From: Pegea sp. RAD2-039
Taxonomy: Eukaryota; Chordata; Thaliacea; Salpida; Salpidae
NCBI GenBank assembly: GCA_034620365.1
Contig: JAQGEQ010000287.1
Span: forward strand, 186,001-250,000
DNA: 64,000 nt
Reading direction: 5' to 3'
Below the pieces are notes generated by a model. It was not told where the DNA came from, did no database searches, and saw only the letters and a list, made by a program, of their open reading frames with translations. A program made the position numbers and the translations under genes. Within the stretch, counting starts at the first letter, position 1. Every line of letters begins with the position of its first letter. Positions 50,301 through 61,689 of the stretch are shown one piece after another.

Positions 50301-52001
50301 GGTTCTTCTTCATCACTTGTATCGATGATCTTCTAATATCAAAAGTCTAATTAAAATCTAGTTTAGAGTTCGGAAGCTGTTATAATAACTAAATAGTGAC
50401 AAATAGCTTTATATATAATAAAAATGTAACAGCTGAATTTGGTTTGATTCAATTTATCTAATTATTTGGGATATAAGCTTATATCATCAATGCACTTTTC
50501 GGTTTAAGAAAAACATTTTTTAAGCAGTAAGATTCAAAAGATATCTTTGAAGGTTTATTGCATAGATTTAATTAAAGTAACCAGTAATAATTAGATACTC
50601 TAATGATTACTCTAATTAAAGATACTCTTATTAAAGATACAAAGATATAGGAAATCATGCTCTGTGAAGCAGAACAATTCTTATACTGATTTTTAAGATG
50701 ATATCAAACTTTTTTGATAATCTTAGTATAAAACAAATTCTAATTAAAAGAGAAGTTTTGTTTGTAGATGGTGCTGATGGCTGCCATGCTTATAACAGAG
50801 CGATACAAATAACTGAAAGTCAAAAACAAAAATCCTTTCGGAAAAAGTCATAAGTTTGCAACCGTCGATAACAGTGTATTCTGTAAGTAACAGAGGAACT
50901 TCTTGATAGAATTATTCGAATTAGCTTGTTTATTATATCTTTATTTTGCTAAACAGAATTTTATATCTTCTGATTATTAATATTAAGTAAGATACATTTT
51001 TAGTCAACATGAAGTTTTTGTTTTAGTGATGTTAATTCAAAAATGAAATATTTATTGTTGAAATTAGTTGGAAAGAAATTGTTCTAACTTTTCTATGATA
51101 AATAACATTTGTCGAACCTCACTAAACGGGTCACTTGAGCAGTCTGTGATAACTCCATTTCTGACCAAACTTCTTGGAATACACTTTTTTGATATTTTAC
51201 ATTGAAATTCATCAGGATGACAACGAAGCAAAGAGGCAGTGTATGGAGGTGCACAATAAGAAGAGATTGAATCTCGTTCAACACACCTAAAGAGTTACTT
51301 AAAAGCTCATTGTCGATAACTAAATTCTAAATTAAGAAAACTATTGAAGTAAGTTAATGAAAATGTTCATCAAGTTGATACCTAAGTAAAGTTTATATAT
51401 TCCTGCTTTTTAACAAAATTAATTGTAATATTTATTTAATTTTTGTATATTAACAACACTCATTAAAAACTAAAGAGCTTAGCATCATTTATACTAATTT
51501 AATTACTTAGCTTATTTGACAAATTTGTTTTATTTTAAACTTCTTTTTAAAATTTAAATGCTAAATTTTCATAAACTAAAAAGACTCACAATTTACTTTT
51601 AGTTATGAAAACAGTGCAGTCGATTTCATTGTCAGTACAATTAAATTTTGTGCCACAAATTAATTGACCACTATATTTATCAAAACACATTCCATTATTT
51701 CCCATATTCGGTAATGTTGGTTCCAATTTCATAAAATTGGAGTTCTTACAAGTAACAAAGCCATCTTCTGGTCTACAAGGTTGATTTACGTCAGGAAACA
51801 ATAAGTCTTCTTGGAAAAAATTCAAATTTTAATTATAAAGTTGAAAAAAGTTTTCGAATAAAAACTATCTTTGTTAGAAATACGGATAAAAGAGGTATGG
51901 TTGCTATTTTATGAGTTTGTTAAGATTTTTTTTTGAAACTAACCTTCTGCATCAACAATTAATACTGTAAACAAAACCAGGATAAAAAAACATCTTCCCA
52001 T
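47387..52001 (-). CDS. LDLa-rich rhodopsin-type GPCR, paralog B, complete
   Basis: Complete paralog of the receptor at 35165-39301. Exons: 51944-52001, 51590-51806, 51118-51286, 47387-50332; 3390 nt, encoding 1129 residues. Exon 1 encodes a signal peptide (MGRCFFILVLFTVLIVDA). The N-terminal cysteine module CRPEDGF is followed by LDLa modules (CHPDEFQC, CFNTSEFRC, CYNQTEFTC, CFNETEFSC, CVEGEFRC), a cysteine-rich spacer with FIDCPDLSDEC and NIDCSDASDEMSC, then 7TM from about residue 755. The 7TM part has GEYCYHDLEWR...GCNVVG, LRL in place of DRY, and NPIIY in TM7. Exon 2 has exactly the same 217-nt length as in paralog A. The first LDLa block of exon 4 is almost identical to paralog A, while the spacer and 7TM part are clearly diverged. 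Probably an orphan peptide-type receptor; the ligand and G protein are unknown. Confidence 0.92.
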
Positions 52002-53429
52002 TTCTAAATTAAAGTCTTTCCAGAGTTTAAACAACTCGTTTCCTTTTGATAAAATTCAAAGAATAAATTGAACTTGTCAACAAAAACTTGGTGAGTTCTT
52101 GTTAAACTTGACTTTGATGAAGACTCTGAAACGTAATAAATTATTATCAAACTTGACAGTTTTACAAACAGATAAAACTGTATAATATTATATATTTTCA
52201 AATAGACAGCCTTTATAGTGTAGATGAATTAACAGTAGAAGACTTAGTGTCCATAAAATCTGTTTCACAAACGTTCAATTAAAATAATTACTCAATAGTT
52301 ATCAAATAATAATTTTTTTAAAAGGTTAAAGATATTTTAATATTTTTTGTTGCAAAGCTTCTACATTACTGTGTAAAACACAACACTTAAAAATATTCTT
52401 CTTACAATGGTAAACTCAATTATTTATTAGTTCCTATTACTAAGAAATTATATAACTTAAATGAAAAGCCTAACTGACAATTTATTAGTACAATGAAAAC
52501 TAAACCTTGAAAGTAAACGTTTTGTCGGCGCTTAGCTGCGTCAAAAGCCTTATATAAGAACTTTATATCTAAAAAAAACTCATGTGCTTTTAAAACTGTA
52601 TAGTCATTTTCACAAGACGTCATTAATATCTTGACTACATAATGATGCAATTTTTTTCAACTATTTCTCTCTAATGTTTCAAAATTTTTATTTATAACTT
52701 TTATAACAAATTTTTATTATGTAATGTTAAATTTTATATGAACTAATTATGATTTTGACATTGATTTATACTACTGCTACAGACAAAATATTTTTTAGAA
52801 TTTTCTTAAAGTAAGTAAATATTAAGGTCTCCTTTATTTTTTATTTGTCTGTTACCTATTACATAAGAAAGCTGTTGAACTTATGTTAAACATACAATTT
52901 TAAGCTGGGACAGCTCTGAACATAATTTTAACTCTAATTTTACTCGGTATAAAAGTAGTTTCAAGTTATCTATGTTCAATATGAATCTTACTTAATTGTT
53001 TTAAAAATTAATCCATAGAGAAATTAATCTATTGGCTTTAAACACTTTATTAAAAACCACTTCAGTAAAAAGTTTGGTGACAATAGTTTTTCCTGTATAT
53101 TTAAACTGTTTGAAAATCTATTTAGAATAATTTTTTTTTGTATGCTCTAATTAAGTTAGCTTAATAAAACATTTTTTTTGCAAAAAATGATGCTAATGAG
53201 TATTTATAATCAAACAAGGACATGAAACATCATGCTTGTAGCTATATATAGCTTACTCCCACTCAATTTCTATATTTTGAAACCAAAATACAGTAAAACA
53301 ACTATATCTCTGATGAGGATAATCCGTCTATAAATGATTACTTCTTGTGTTCTACTGCTGTATTAATCTTAAACTCTCAGTCCTTGGTTAGGCGCACAAA
53401 AGTACATCAAAAGTCTTCTATTGAGTGAC
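52002..53429. other. Upstream region of receptor gene B, no gene recognised
   Basis: AT-rich sequence with no supported exon. The 76-codon frame at 52420-52650 shows no family features. The promoter of receptor gene B is expected here. Confidence 0.45.
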
Positions 53430-53740
53430 TTGACTTCTCTTTTTCGGTTTGTAGCAAATAACGTACAAAAACTTCATTTGGTTTCCTTGCACACAGCCGT
53501 TCCGGCGTCACTTCAGCTTCTTCATAAGTCTGACAGCTTTCAAACTAAAGATACAGATGTCAGTTAACAAGCTCTGTTAATTTTCACTTATCTCTCCAAT
53601 TTGACCCACACTTTTCTAGAAAGTTAGTAAAAGTTTTCTTGCAGCAAAGCCATTTGTTGGCTGTGGATGAACCATTCGGGTCTATAGAAAGCTCTTTCGG
53701 TTTCAACAGCTTAACCATTTGTATGTTCAAATAAATTATA
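53430..53740 (-). mobile_element. Gypsy-type LTR retrotransposon gag remnant
   Basis: The minus strand reads LLKPKELSIDPNGSSTANKW, then a CKKTFTNFLEKCG segment (53600-53725), then after stops ESCQTYEEAEVTPERL and KPNEVFVRYLLQT (to about 53440). This order is the N-terminal gag pattern of Gypsy-like elements, whose members read roughly DP..P.A...W..W...F..Y and C.TYE.A...L......N...ARHLL. It is interrupted by at least two stops and has no protease or polymerase next to it, so it is a dead fragment. Confidence 0.7.
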
Positions 53741-53899
53741 TTATAAAATAAACTATTATTAAAGTATACCACACGAAAAATAATACAAAATATTTTTTAA
53801 CTATTGGTAAGCTCCAACAACGCCAAAACAACTGGCAACAATTCGCCAAGAAAAAAGTTATACAATCGAGTCAATTGTAATGAAAACAACTCTTTAAGA

Positions 53900-55425
53900 G
53901 AGCTTTATCCAGTAGTAAAAGACAGATAATAATAACTGTAAGACACGACTGAATGAACGACGACAAAATGAACGAGTAATTCAAATATACCTGTCATTTG
54001 TATACATACATATACCAATATACTTACAGTAGAAGTCTGTTGAGTACTTGGAGTATTACAAAATAAAAGATGCAACATGTGACCTTTTAAGTAAATGGGC
54101 TTATATATAGATTGAGCTTGGGAATTTATAGTGGCCAAATTTAGAAGGGTATTATTGGTAGAATTATCCAGGTATAGAGGAATAATCCAACTTATGTTAG
54201 GAAGATTAAAATCTCCTATAAAGTAAAAGGATCATCACTATGAATACCAACAACATAGCAAATATCAGAAAGCATTTATCTATTTTAAGATTAAAATATA
54301 TGATATAAATACAACAAAATCTGATTTTAGATTTTAAGTTAAAAAAGTGAACACAATTAACTCCAAAACTGTTTTTCGTGAAAAGAGAAAGAACCTAAAT
54401 GCATAAGAGCCTGTTTAACTTTTAAGCCATTTTTGTAAAGTAAGCAAACACCATCTCCTCTGATGTCAATGTAATCTGCCTAATGAAAACATCGTGAAAA
54501 GGGGTTAGGTCATTACATTATTAAATAGTCAGTACTAAGATAGAACAATACAATGATTTGATTCGAGTCAAGATAATGGGACATAAGGTTATATATGCTC
54601 TAGATTTGATGTAACAGTAGCTGATAGATAAACCATTTAAGGCAGTTGCATTGGTAATATTAGTAGTAGAAAGGTTGGTATCAGTCCCATAGAGATTAGG
54701 AGTTGATACGAAAGGGCTAAATCTCAAGAACTTAATCATTGATCATGAAAAAAATCACCTCTTTCACTAAGCTGGTTAACTTTTTTTCTTTACATAGATA
54801 TTTACCAATCTTTTATGAAGCTCTTGCTGCATTTTGTTTAGTCTGGTTTTATATAACTACCAATAGTTTGGCCAGATTTCGGAGCTTCTGCAGTTTATTT
54901 CTATTTAATTGCTCATAGAGCTTTATGATAATTGGTGTGTTATTGTAACCAACTTGATAAATAACCTTGGCGTCGTCTTTAGGTGTATTCAGCTGAATTT
55001 AGAAAAGTTTGAAAATTTTATATTTAGGGTTGGATTATCCGTTTAAGAATCGGGGGTGTTGGAAATGCCTATGTTGAAACAATTTAGGCTCTTTGAAGAA
55101 AATTCAGGTTATAACTCTATAGCCTAGGTGGTGTTTGAAGGTATTGCTTTTAGCTGCTTTCTATTGAGGAAAATTGATTAACCTTTTAGTTTGAATCTCT
55201 AAAGTATCTTTGTAACATCAGCATGAGAACTTTTATTTATCTACTCTTACTTAAAGTTGTTGTGGCGTATTTGAAATGTAATAAAGCTTTATATAAGGAG
55301 TTATCCATATAATTGTCGACTTTTTTAAATGAAGTTTTAAATCTTAGCATAAATCTTGGCAAAAAAGAGCTGCTTTGAATTAATTTCATAAGTATTTTAC
55401 AGTCTCTACACAAATGATCCATGCT
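53900..55425 (-). mobile_element. LINE copy E, ORF1/endonuclease remnant
   Basis: On the minus strand there is a cysteine-containing ORF1-like start (DHLCRDCKILMKLI, 55380-55420). Much further on are a GDGVCLLYKNGLKVKQAL segment (54380-54470) and IGDFNLPNISWI (near 54190), both hallmarks of the LINE endonuclease. ATINSQAQSIYKPIYLKG and LLFCNTPS follow. Stops and frame changes are frequent and no reverse transcriptase follows. It is arranged head-to-head with copy D. Confidence 0.7.
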
Positions 55426-55429
55426 TTTT

Positions 55430-55957
55430 TATCAATCTTTTCAAATTGTACGTACGTCCAATTCTTGAATACAGTATTAGTGCATGGATGCCATATCAAA
55501 ACAATTGAGTCTGTTTAGACAACATTTACGAGATTAGTATGCAGGAAACTTAATATTAAATACGATAACTATAAACATCGTCTTAGTTTCTTTAATTTAG
55601 ATACTCTGGAAATTCTACGAGTTAAACACGACTTAATTCTTATTTTAAAAATTATCCACAATTCAATTGACCTTCAGTTTGATGACTTCTTTTCCATAAG
55701 TCCTTCTTCAATCTATAACAGCTCAGACGACACACATTACATCTTAATAAGCTCATATCACCTGGTACATTGGTCAGAGCAATTCTTTCTCATACCACAC
55801 AATTAGTAGATGAAACCAGCTGCCAACAGACATTGTCACGTCGAAGTCGCTCGCGTTGTTCATAAAGAAGTTATGAGTTATTTGTGAGAATGTGTGTTAG
55901 CGAGAGATACTCTCTTCAGGCACCCTCATTCGCATTTATTGTAATAAATAAATATGC
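55430..55957 (+). mobile_element. LINE copy D, 3' fragment with intact tail
   Basis: Begins 'caaattgtacgtacgtccaattcttgaata', the same as 41928 onward in copy B, then includes the conserved post-RT region and the best-preserved 3' end. That end has 'tgtgagaatgtgtgttagc', the stem 'gagagatactctc', 'aggcaccctcattcgcatttattg' and an 'aataaataaat' tail. Frame breaks and an internal deletion show it is inactive. Confidence 0.8.
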
Positions 55958-58423
55958 GAGATTTCCAGATGAGACTAATTGCTTCTTTTTTACACCACCA
56001 TAAACGTATTGAGCGTTTGAAATGGTTCCATGCTGTATAGTGCATGCAGAAAACAGCTGATTAATTTTTATGACTGATGCCATCTAAGCACACAACACAG
56101 TTAATATCCAGCGCATCAGCATATTTCATAATAGAACGATGTCACAAAATAAATGTGACTTATTTTCACAAAAATTAATATTTAAATGCTTACAAGCCTT
56201 ATTCAAACAGAATATAACCTGCTACCTTATTTAAATAGATTTTTGATAGAATAATTAATTAATGAATAATAATTGGTTATATTAGTCTTTAAGATTTTTT
56301 ATTTTAAAGTATATAACCATTTAATTAATTAGCCAAACTGTTAAATGTTAAATAAAAATTAAAAAAAATATGTGTTGTGTTTAAAACTATATAAGAATTA
56401 GTTAGGTTGAATTAGTTAGTTAGTAAATTGTAATAAGTTTATCTAATTATTTTGCTGATAATACTGTTCTAATAATCAAAATCGAGTGACAAAACTAAGA
56501 TAAAAATATGAAAAAAACCCTCAAACAATTTGAGGTAGCTTTGACATAAAACTATTTTATTTGGGTGACAGAAGCAGACAAGAGTTTATAATTTCAGTTC
56601 ACTAAAAGCTTTCCATTAAGTCTATAAACATTTTAAGCTTATTCTCCTAATGTAGAACAAAGCTAAAATGAATATGGCTAAAAACTAAACAACAATGCGA
56701 ACAAGATCTCAAATAAGTTCTAGAGTAAATGAAAATACATTTAGTGAAAACAAGTTATGATAAAGGATGTTGAATCGATATCAGCAAAGTCTGAAGTAGC
56801 AGACGGTGAAGTATTCTAAATAATAAGTATTCTTAAAAGCTGATGAAGTATTCTTCAAATTCAATAAAATCTTTTTTTACTTCTGAGCAATTTTGCAAGT
56901 TTGTTTTTAAAAACTAATGATTTGAAATAAAAAAAAATGAATTTACAAGAAGTATTGATGTTGGTTAATACTCAAAGAGCTGTAACATATTTAATGTTTC
57001 AAGATGTTTTGTTTACTGACAATTATGAACTATGAACGTTACTTGTTTGACATTAATTGCAAAGGTCTTGATGGTTAATTATTTATTTTGCTTGCAGACT
57101 AATTAGTTCGATTCTAATCAAATTACTGATAAATATTGTGAGACCACACAAGAGTTAAACCAACAAACATTATATAATAACTTAGAATGGAATACCAATG
57201 ACAGTATTTGTTTTAATTCCTGAAAGATTATTAAATCCCTAAAAGTGTTTTTGCTTGCCAACAAGATTTTTTAGTTTGTCCATCTTATGATCATTAAAAT
57301 TAGTAAAAAGTTCTGCTGCTATGCTCTTATTTATCAATCAGAAACATACAGTATTTATTGATTACTTAAAAATCAATTATATTTAAGAATGAAGCAAAGA
57401 AAACGTTACAAAAGTTGAAAAAGCTTTTGTTGAATATTTACAGAATTGTCAGTGGAACAATAAAACGTGAACACTTGAAAACGATGACATCAATTTATTT
57501 ATCAAGTGACTTGAAAATAGTGAAAATAAGTTGTAGATGACAATTATGATAATTAGTAGTTCAAGTTAAGGTTCTAATTAACATTTGTTAAAGGCACAAC
57601 TGAATCAGAAGGCAAATGGCAAAAATAGGTAAAGATTTATTTGAGTTTGTCATTATCTATTGAACAAAATAAAAATTTCAAAAGTGCTATACCAAGGTTG
57701 ATAAAAAAGTAAAATTTAGTAAAATCTACTTTGTCAAGATATAAAATGTATTAGATCAAGTTTTTGTTATTTTATATTTAACGATAATAGATAGAATAAT
57801 GGTACAGTAAGATTTAGATATTTATTTTTATCTGAAAAATATGTAAAAATTGAATTTTTAGTGACATAGGGTTTTTGTAAATATTTGAATAGATTACATC
57901 TATAGATTAAATAAAATCTTTTGATTGACATGATTATTGAGCAGTGTGTCAAATAAACAAGTTCAGTTTTTAAAACTTTGATCTATTTTAAAGAGATAAC
58001 AAGAAATTAAAGTTGCTAGAATACGACCGCAGTATTTGATAATACAGAAAATTAAATTAAAAGTTTGCAAAACAGAAATTATGTAAATGAGCAGGTACAC
58101 GTAGCATAAACATGAAAAAGTAAACAAAGATGGTAGCAATACTCGTTAATACGTTATTGAGACTTATATCTAAGCATTTAAAGTTTATTCTGGAAATAGA
58201 AAATTTGCAGATGGCTGCTTACTATCAAAAGCAAATAGATAATCTAAAATAAGGAATGGACTAAATTTGAATAAAATTTTTGTATTTTAATATTAACTTT
58301 AATGTTGTACCGAACAGTAATAAATAAAAAACACCAGAAATAAAACTTTAAATGAATAATAACAAACGTAAGCATAAAATTAGCAAATAGTAAATCAAGT
58401 ATCAGTTTGGTGGTGAGATCAGT
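55958..58423. other. AT-rich intergenic DNA, no gene recognised
   Basis: No supported exon or repeat. It contains the downstream region of the ceramide synthase gene, which ends at 58424 on the minus strand. Confidence 0.5.
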
Positions 58424-61400
58424 TCACTTATTCTTCTTTCGTAGAGCAGCTTTGTCACCATTGTTTAAGCTAGCAGTTTCCGAAACTTCAACTTCAGTGT
58501 CTGTATCAGTGACTTCTGACTCGCTTCTAGCATCATCAACCTTTAATCAGATTGATAATAACTTTACTTGTTTACCAATAAGATTTTTATGAGTTAATTA
58601 TCTGGTTTGAAATTTGCTAACTTTTATATTTGCTCAAATAAAAAACAAACTCACATCACCACCCTTTTTGATAAATGTGATGAGTCCACTGATGATGAAA
58701 GTAATCCAGTAAACGTGAAGGATTTGCAAGAGTAACAAACAAAAGCAAAACACATAATATGAAGGAAATGGGCCAACTACATCAAAACAATCAAACCAAA
58801 CACTTTTTAAAATCCTAAACAAAAGAAGAAGTTAAAATAAATTATTTCAAGTTGGCATATGAAGACAGGAACAAACCAAAAAGGGAAATAGACAATTCGT
58901 GCGAGAAAAAACGAAAAACCAAACAAAATAAATCCAACTGTAGCTAGCTTCTCACATTTTGCATATTTCACCAACTTCGACAGCTGTAAAAAGTTTTGAT
59001 TTTTAATATAAACATATAAATAGTAAATTTGTTCGTTTTTATAGAAAAGAATAAATAAAAAATTGAGTTGGAAATGTTGTTGAACTTGTAATTTTATTCT
59101 TAGTGTAGAAAATGGAAAAGTAAACCTTTTTGTGAAAAGTACAATAAAAAGTTTTAGAACGAAAAAATACTTTGTAAAATTAAATATAAAAGATTTTAAG
59201 AAATGTAATTTATTCAGAGAACAAAGACCTTTAAAAAACTAAATTAAGTAAAAGGACAAGTGAACAAAACCTTTTTTAGTTTGCTTTTAAATATAGTGGA
59301 TTGAAAAGTTAAGCTATGATTTTGTTTAAGTTTTGTAATTATTAAAACAAATTTGTAAGTTAATTGTAAATATTTGTATTTATTTTTTAATTCATAAGCA
59401 AACTATGTAATCTGCTTTTATAAAAGCTTAATAACTTAAAAATGAGTTTTCAAAAGCCTATTAAAAACTTATCATAAAATCAGAAGAGTTTAAAATTCTA
59501 CAAAAACACGCCCAAAGTAAAAGCTATAAGTAGAATCAATTTAGTGGTAAACAAAAACTTTTCTAAAAAAAAAGTTTCTAGTAATAGTGAAAAAGTACTT
59601 ACTTCAAGAAAAATATCAGAAAAATCATGTAGAACCATGATAACAGCACCAATATTCAACATGTTAATGCTATATGAAAATGCAATCAACAGTATTGTAG
59701 CACAATGATGTATGCACATTGGCCAAAAGTCCTTTAAAAATGTCAACTTTTAGTAAATATTAAGCGTAGGATTATCATGGAATCTTTAAATAGCTTATGT
59801 CAAAATAGGTTTCTACTGAAACTTTATTAGCTAGAATTCTTATGTGGAAAAATATCAGGAAAATAAAAAGTAAATAATTGAAAATATGAAAAGTAGATTT
59901 TGTTTCTTCAACTTACTTTTCGTTTAACATCAAAAAACTGTGAAAAAGCACATGATGTATAAAATGATAATTCAACCTGGAAATACCAATAATTTAAAAA
60001 GTTTAACTGCTGCTTGTCAGGATAACCTTGCCAGCAAGTGCGTGGCTGAAAAAGACATTTAGGGGATGTCTTAGCCAACGTCACATTGCCAAAAACAAAA
60101 AGAAACGTATAAAGTAAAAATCTCCATCTGAAAAAAGAATAAAAAGTTGAATCAATATACGCAGTTTTTTATAAATATTTTGTAGAAGATTTTAAACGTT
60201 AAGAATTTAGAATTAAAAATAAAGCGGAAATAAAATTTGGCGTTTTTTTTATAATGAGTTCACAATAGCTAATACGTCAGCAGCAAGTGATTTGAAAGGA
60301 ATTTTCATAAAAACTTTGATGAGTTTGGAGCTCAATCATATGTTAAAAAACTAAAGCTATTTCTGAAGAGTGTTTCACATTGTTTGTGGTTTTATACATT
60401 GCCAAACAAATTTGAAGCTGCTAATAAGTTTTTATCAAATAATAAATAAAATTCTTACAACAAATACACTAGACAAAGATGATTTTTTTTATACAATAAA
60501 ATACAAACTTACACAGTTTCTTGGAATTTTACTAGCTTGGTCGGTCTGTTAATATCTCGTTTACGTTTAAACCATTGAAGAACCTTGTATTCTGACCAGC
60601 CAAGCTGCTTACAGATTCCTATTAAAATATTTCAAGTTATAAAAACATCCTTAACTTTATTTATTACTCTGCTTTGAATTAAAACAATTTTCTGTACAGA
60701 TATAACAATCAAATGTTACTGTGATAATGTTGTTATCAAATTATTTGCTGAAATTGCAAATAAAATATGTTAAAGAGCCAAATCTGTTGTTTGTGTCTTT
60801 ATAACTTATGTAATCATTTTTCTGGCTTCTTTAGGGCCAGACAATTTGGAGCCTCAGTAAAAGATAAAAATAATGAAGTTGATTTAGATTAACAGTGTTT
60901 ACATTCATATTTTTACAATTAAATGTGTTTGGTGTTATGCACTGACCAGCAATTATTTGTTTAATTTAAGCAGTTCTCTGAAAAGCAAATTAAACGTAGT
61001 CTGTTTGGCCCCAGCAAAATTAAGTTTTGTATTTTATTTATTTTTAACATAGATAAATACAACCAACAATATAGCTCTTGTAGTAAACACAAAATAATAT
61101 GACCGCAGAGAAAAAAATTTAAATACCACCATGAATAGGTTGAAAAAATTGGAATACAGTAAAGATAAAGCATATTTCAGAATTTAAAAAGAAGTGAACA
61201 TAAATAATTATTTAGAAGAAATTGTATTTTCATTAGAAACACATTTTTAGTGAAACATACAAATTAAAAAATTCTTCTACCTTGTAGCCGTTCTTGTTCA
61301 GGGTGTTTGGTGACCGTCAAAAAAACCTTTTCAAGAAGAATATTGTCTGGTGGTTTCTTACAAGGAATGTTAGATATCTTCAACTTGATTCCAAGAGGTT

Positions 61401-61689
61401 TAGCAATAAACCTAAAAAAATTGTTATTACTTCTCTATCTTCTACAATTTTTTTACAGTTTTTAAATTGGTTATTTTTCAATTCATGCAATATAATAATT
61501 CCAAGATAAAACTAACCTTTCAACTAGTATACGGAGCAAGTACAATAAAAGAGAATAGGGGAGCACCATATAAATATCTGAAGGTTTAGCAAATTGAGAG
61601 CTTCTAGTAGTCTTCAAATCATTCCATGTTATATTCTTAGGAAGCCAGAAGCTATCTTGCCAAAACCATTCAGCAAAAGTATTGCTCAT
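58424..61689 (-). CDS. CERS: Ceramide synthase (Lag1/CerS family)
   Basis: ER multi-pass enzyme that N-acylates sphingoid bases with acyl-CoA to give (dihydro)ceramide. Eight exons: 61517-61689, 61281-61411, 60513-60618, 59917-60127, 59603-59731, 58877-58983, 58655-58814, 58424-58540; 1134 nt, encoding 377 residues, the usual CerS length. An N-glycosylation-type NIT follows the N-terminus. A first membrane span (VLPYSLLLYLLRILVERF) comes next, then a Hox-like segment ending QLGWSEYKVLQWFKRKRDIN. The TLC domain contains YWYFQVELSFYTS, FFDVKRKDFWPMCIHH and the Lag1 motif HHCATILLI...VLHDFSDIFLE with the catalytic histidines. The tail is acidic and Ser/Thr-rich (SESEVTDTDTEVEVSE), like the CK2 sites of vertebrate CerS, and ends in basic KKNK. 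A possible 5'-UTR acceptor TTTTCTAG lies about 20 nt before the ATG. Chain-length preference cannot be inferred. Confidence 0.95.

Noticed and set aside
58407-58592. Plus-strand frame rich in serine (58407-58592)
   Set aside because: It is the antisense of the last ceramide synthase exon, whose acidic serine-rich tail explains the open frame.
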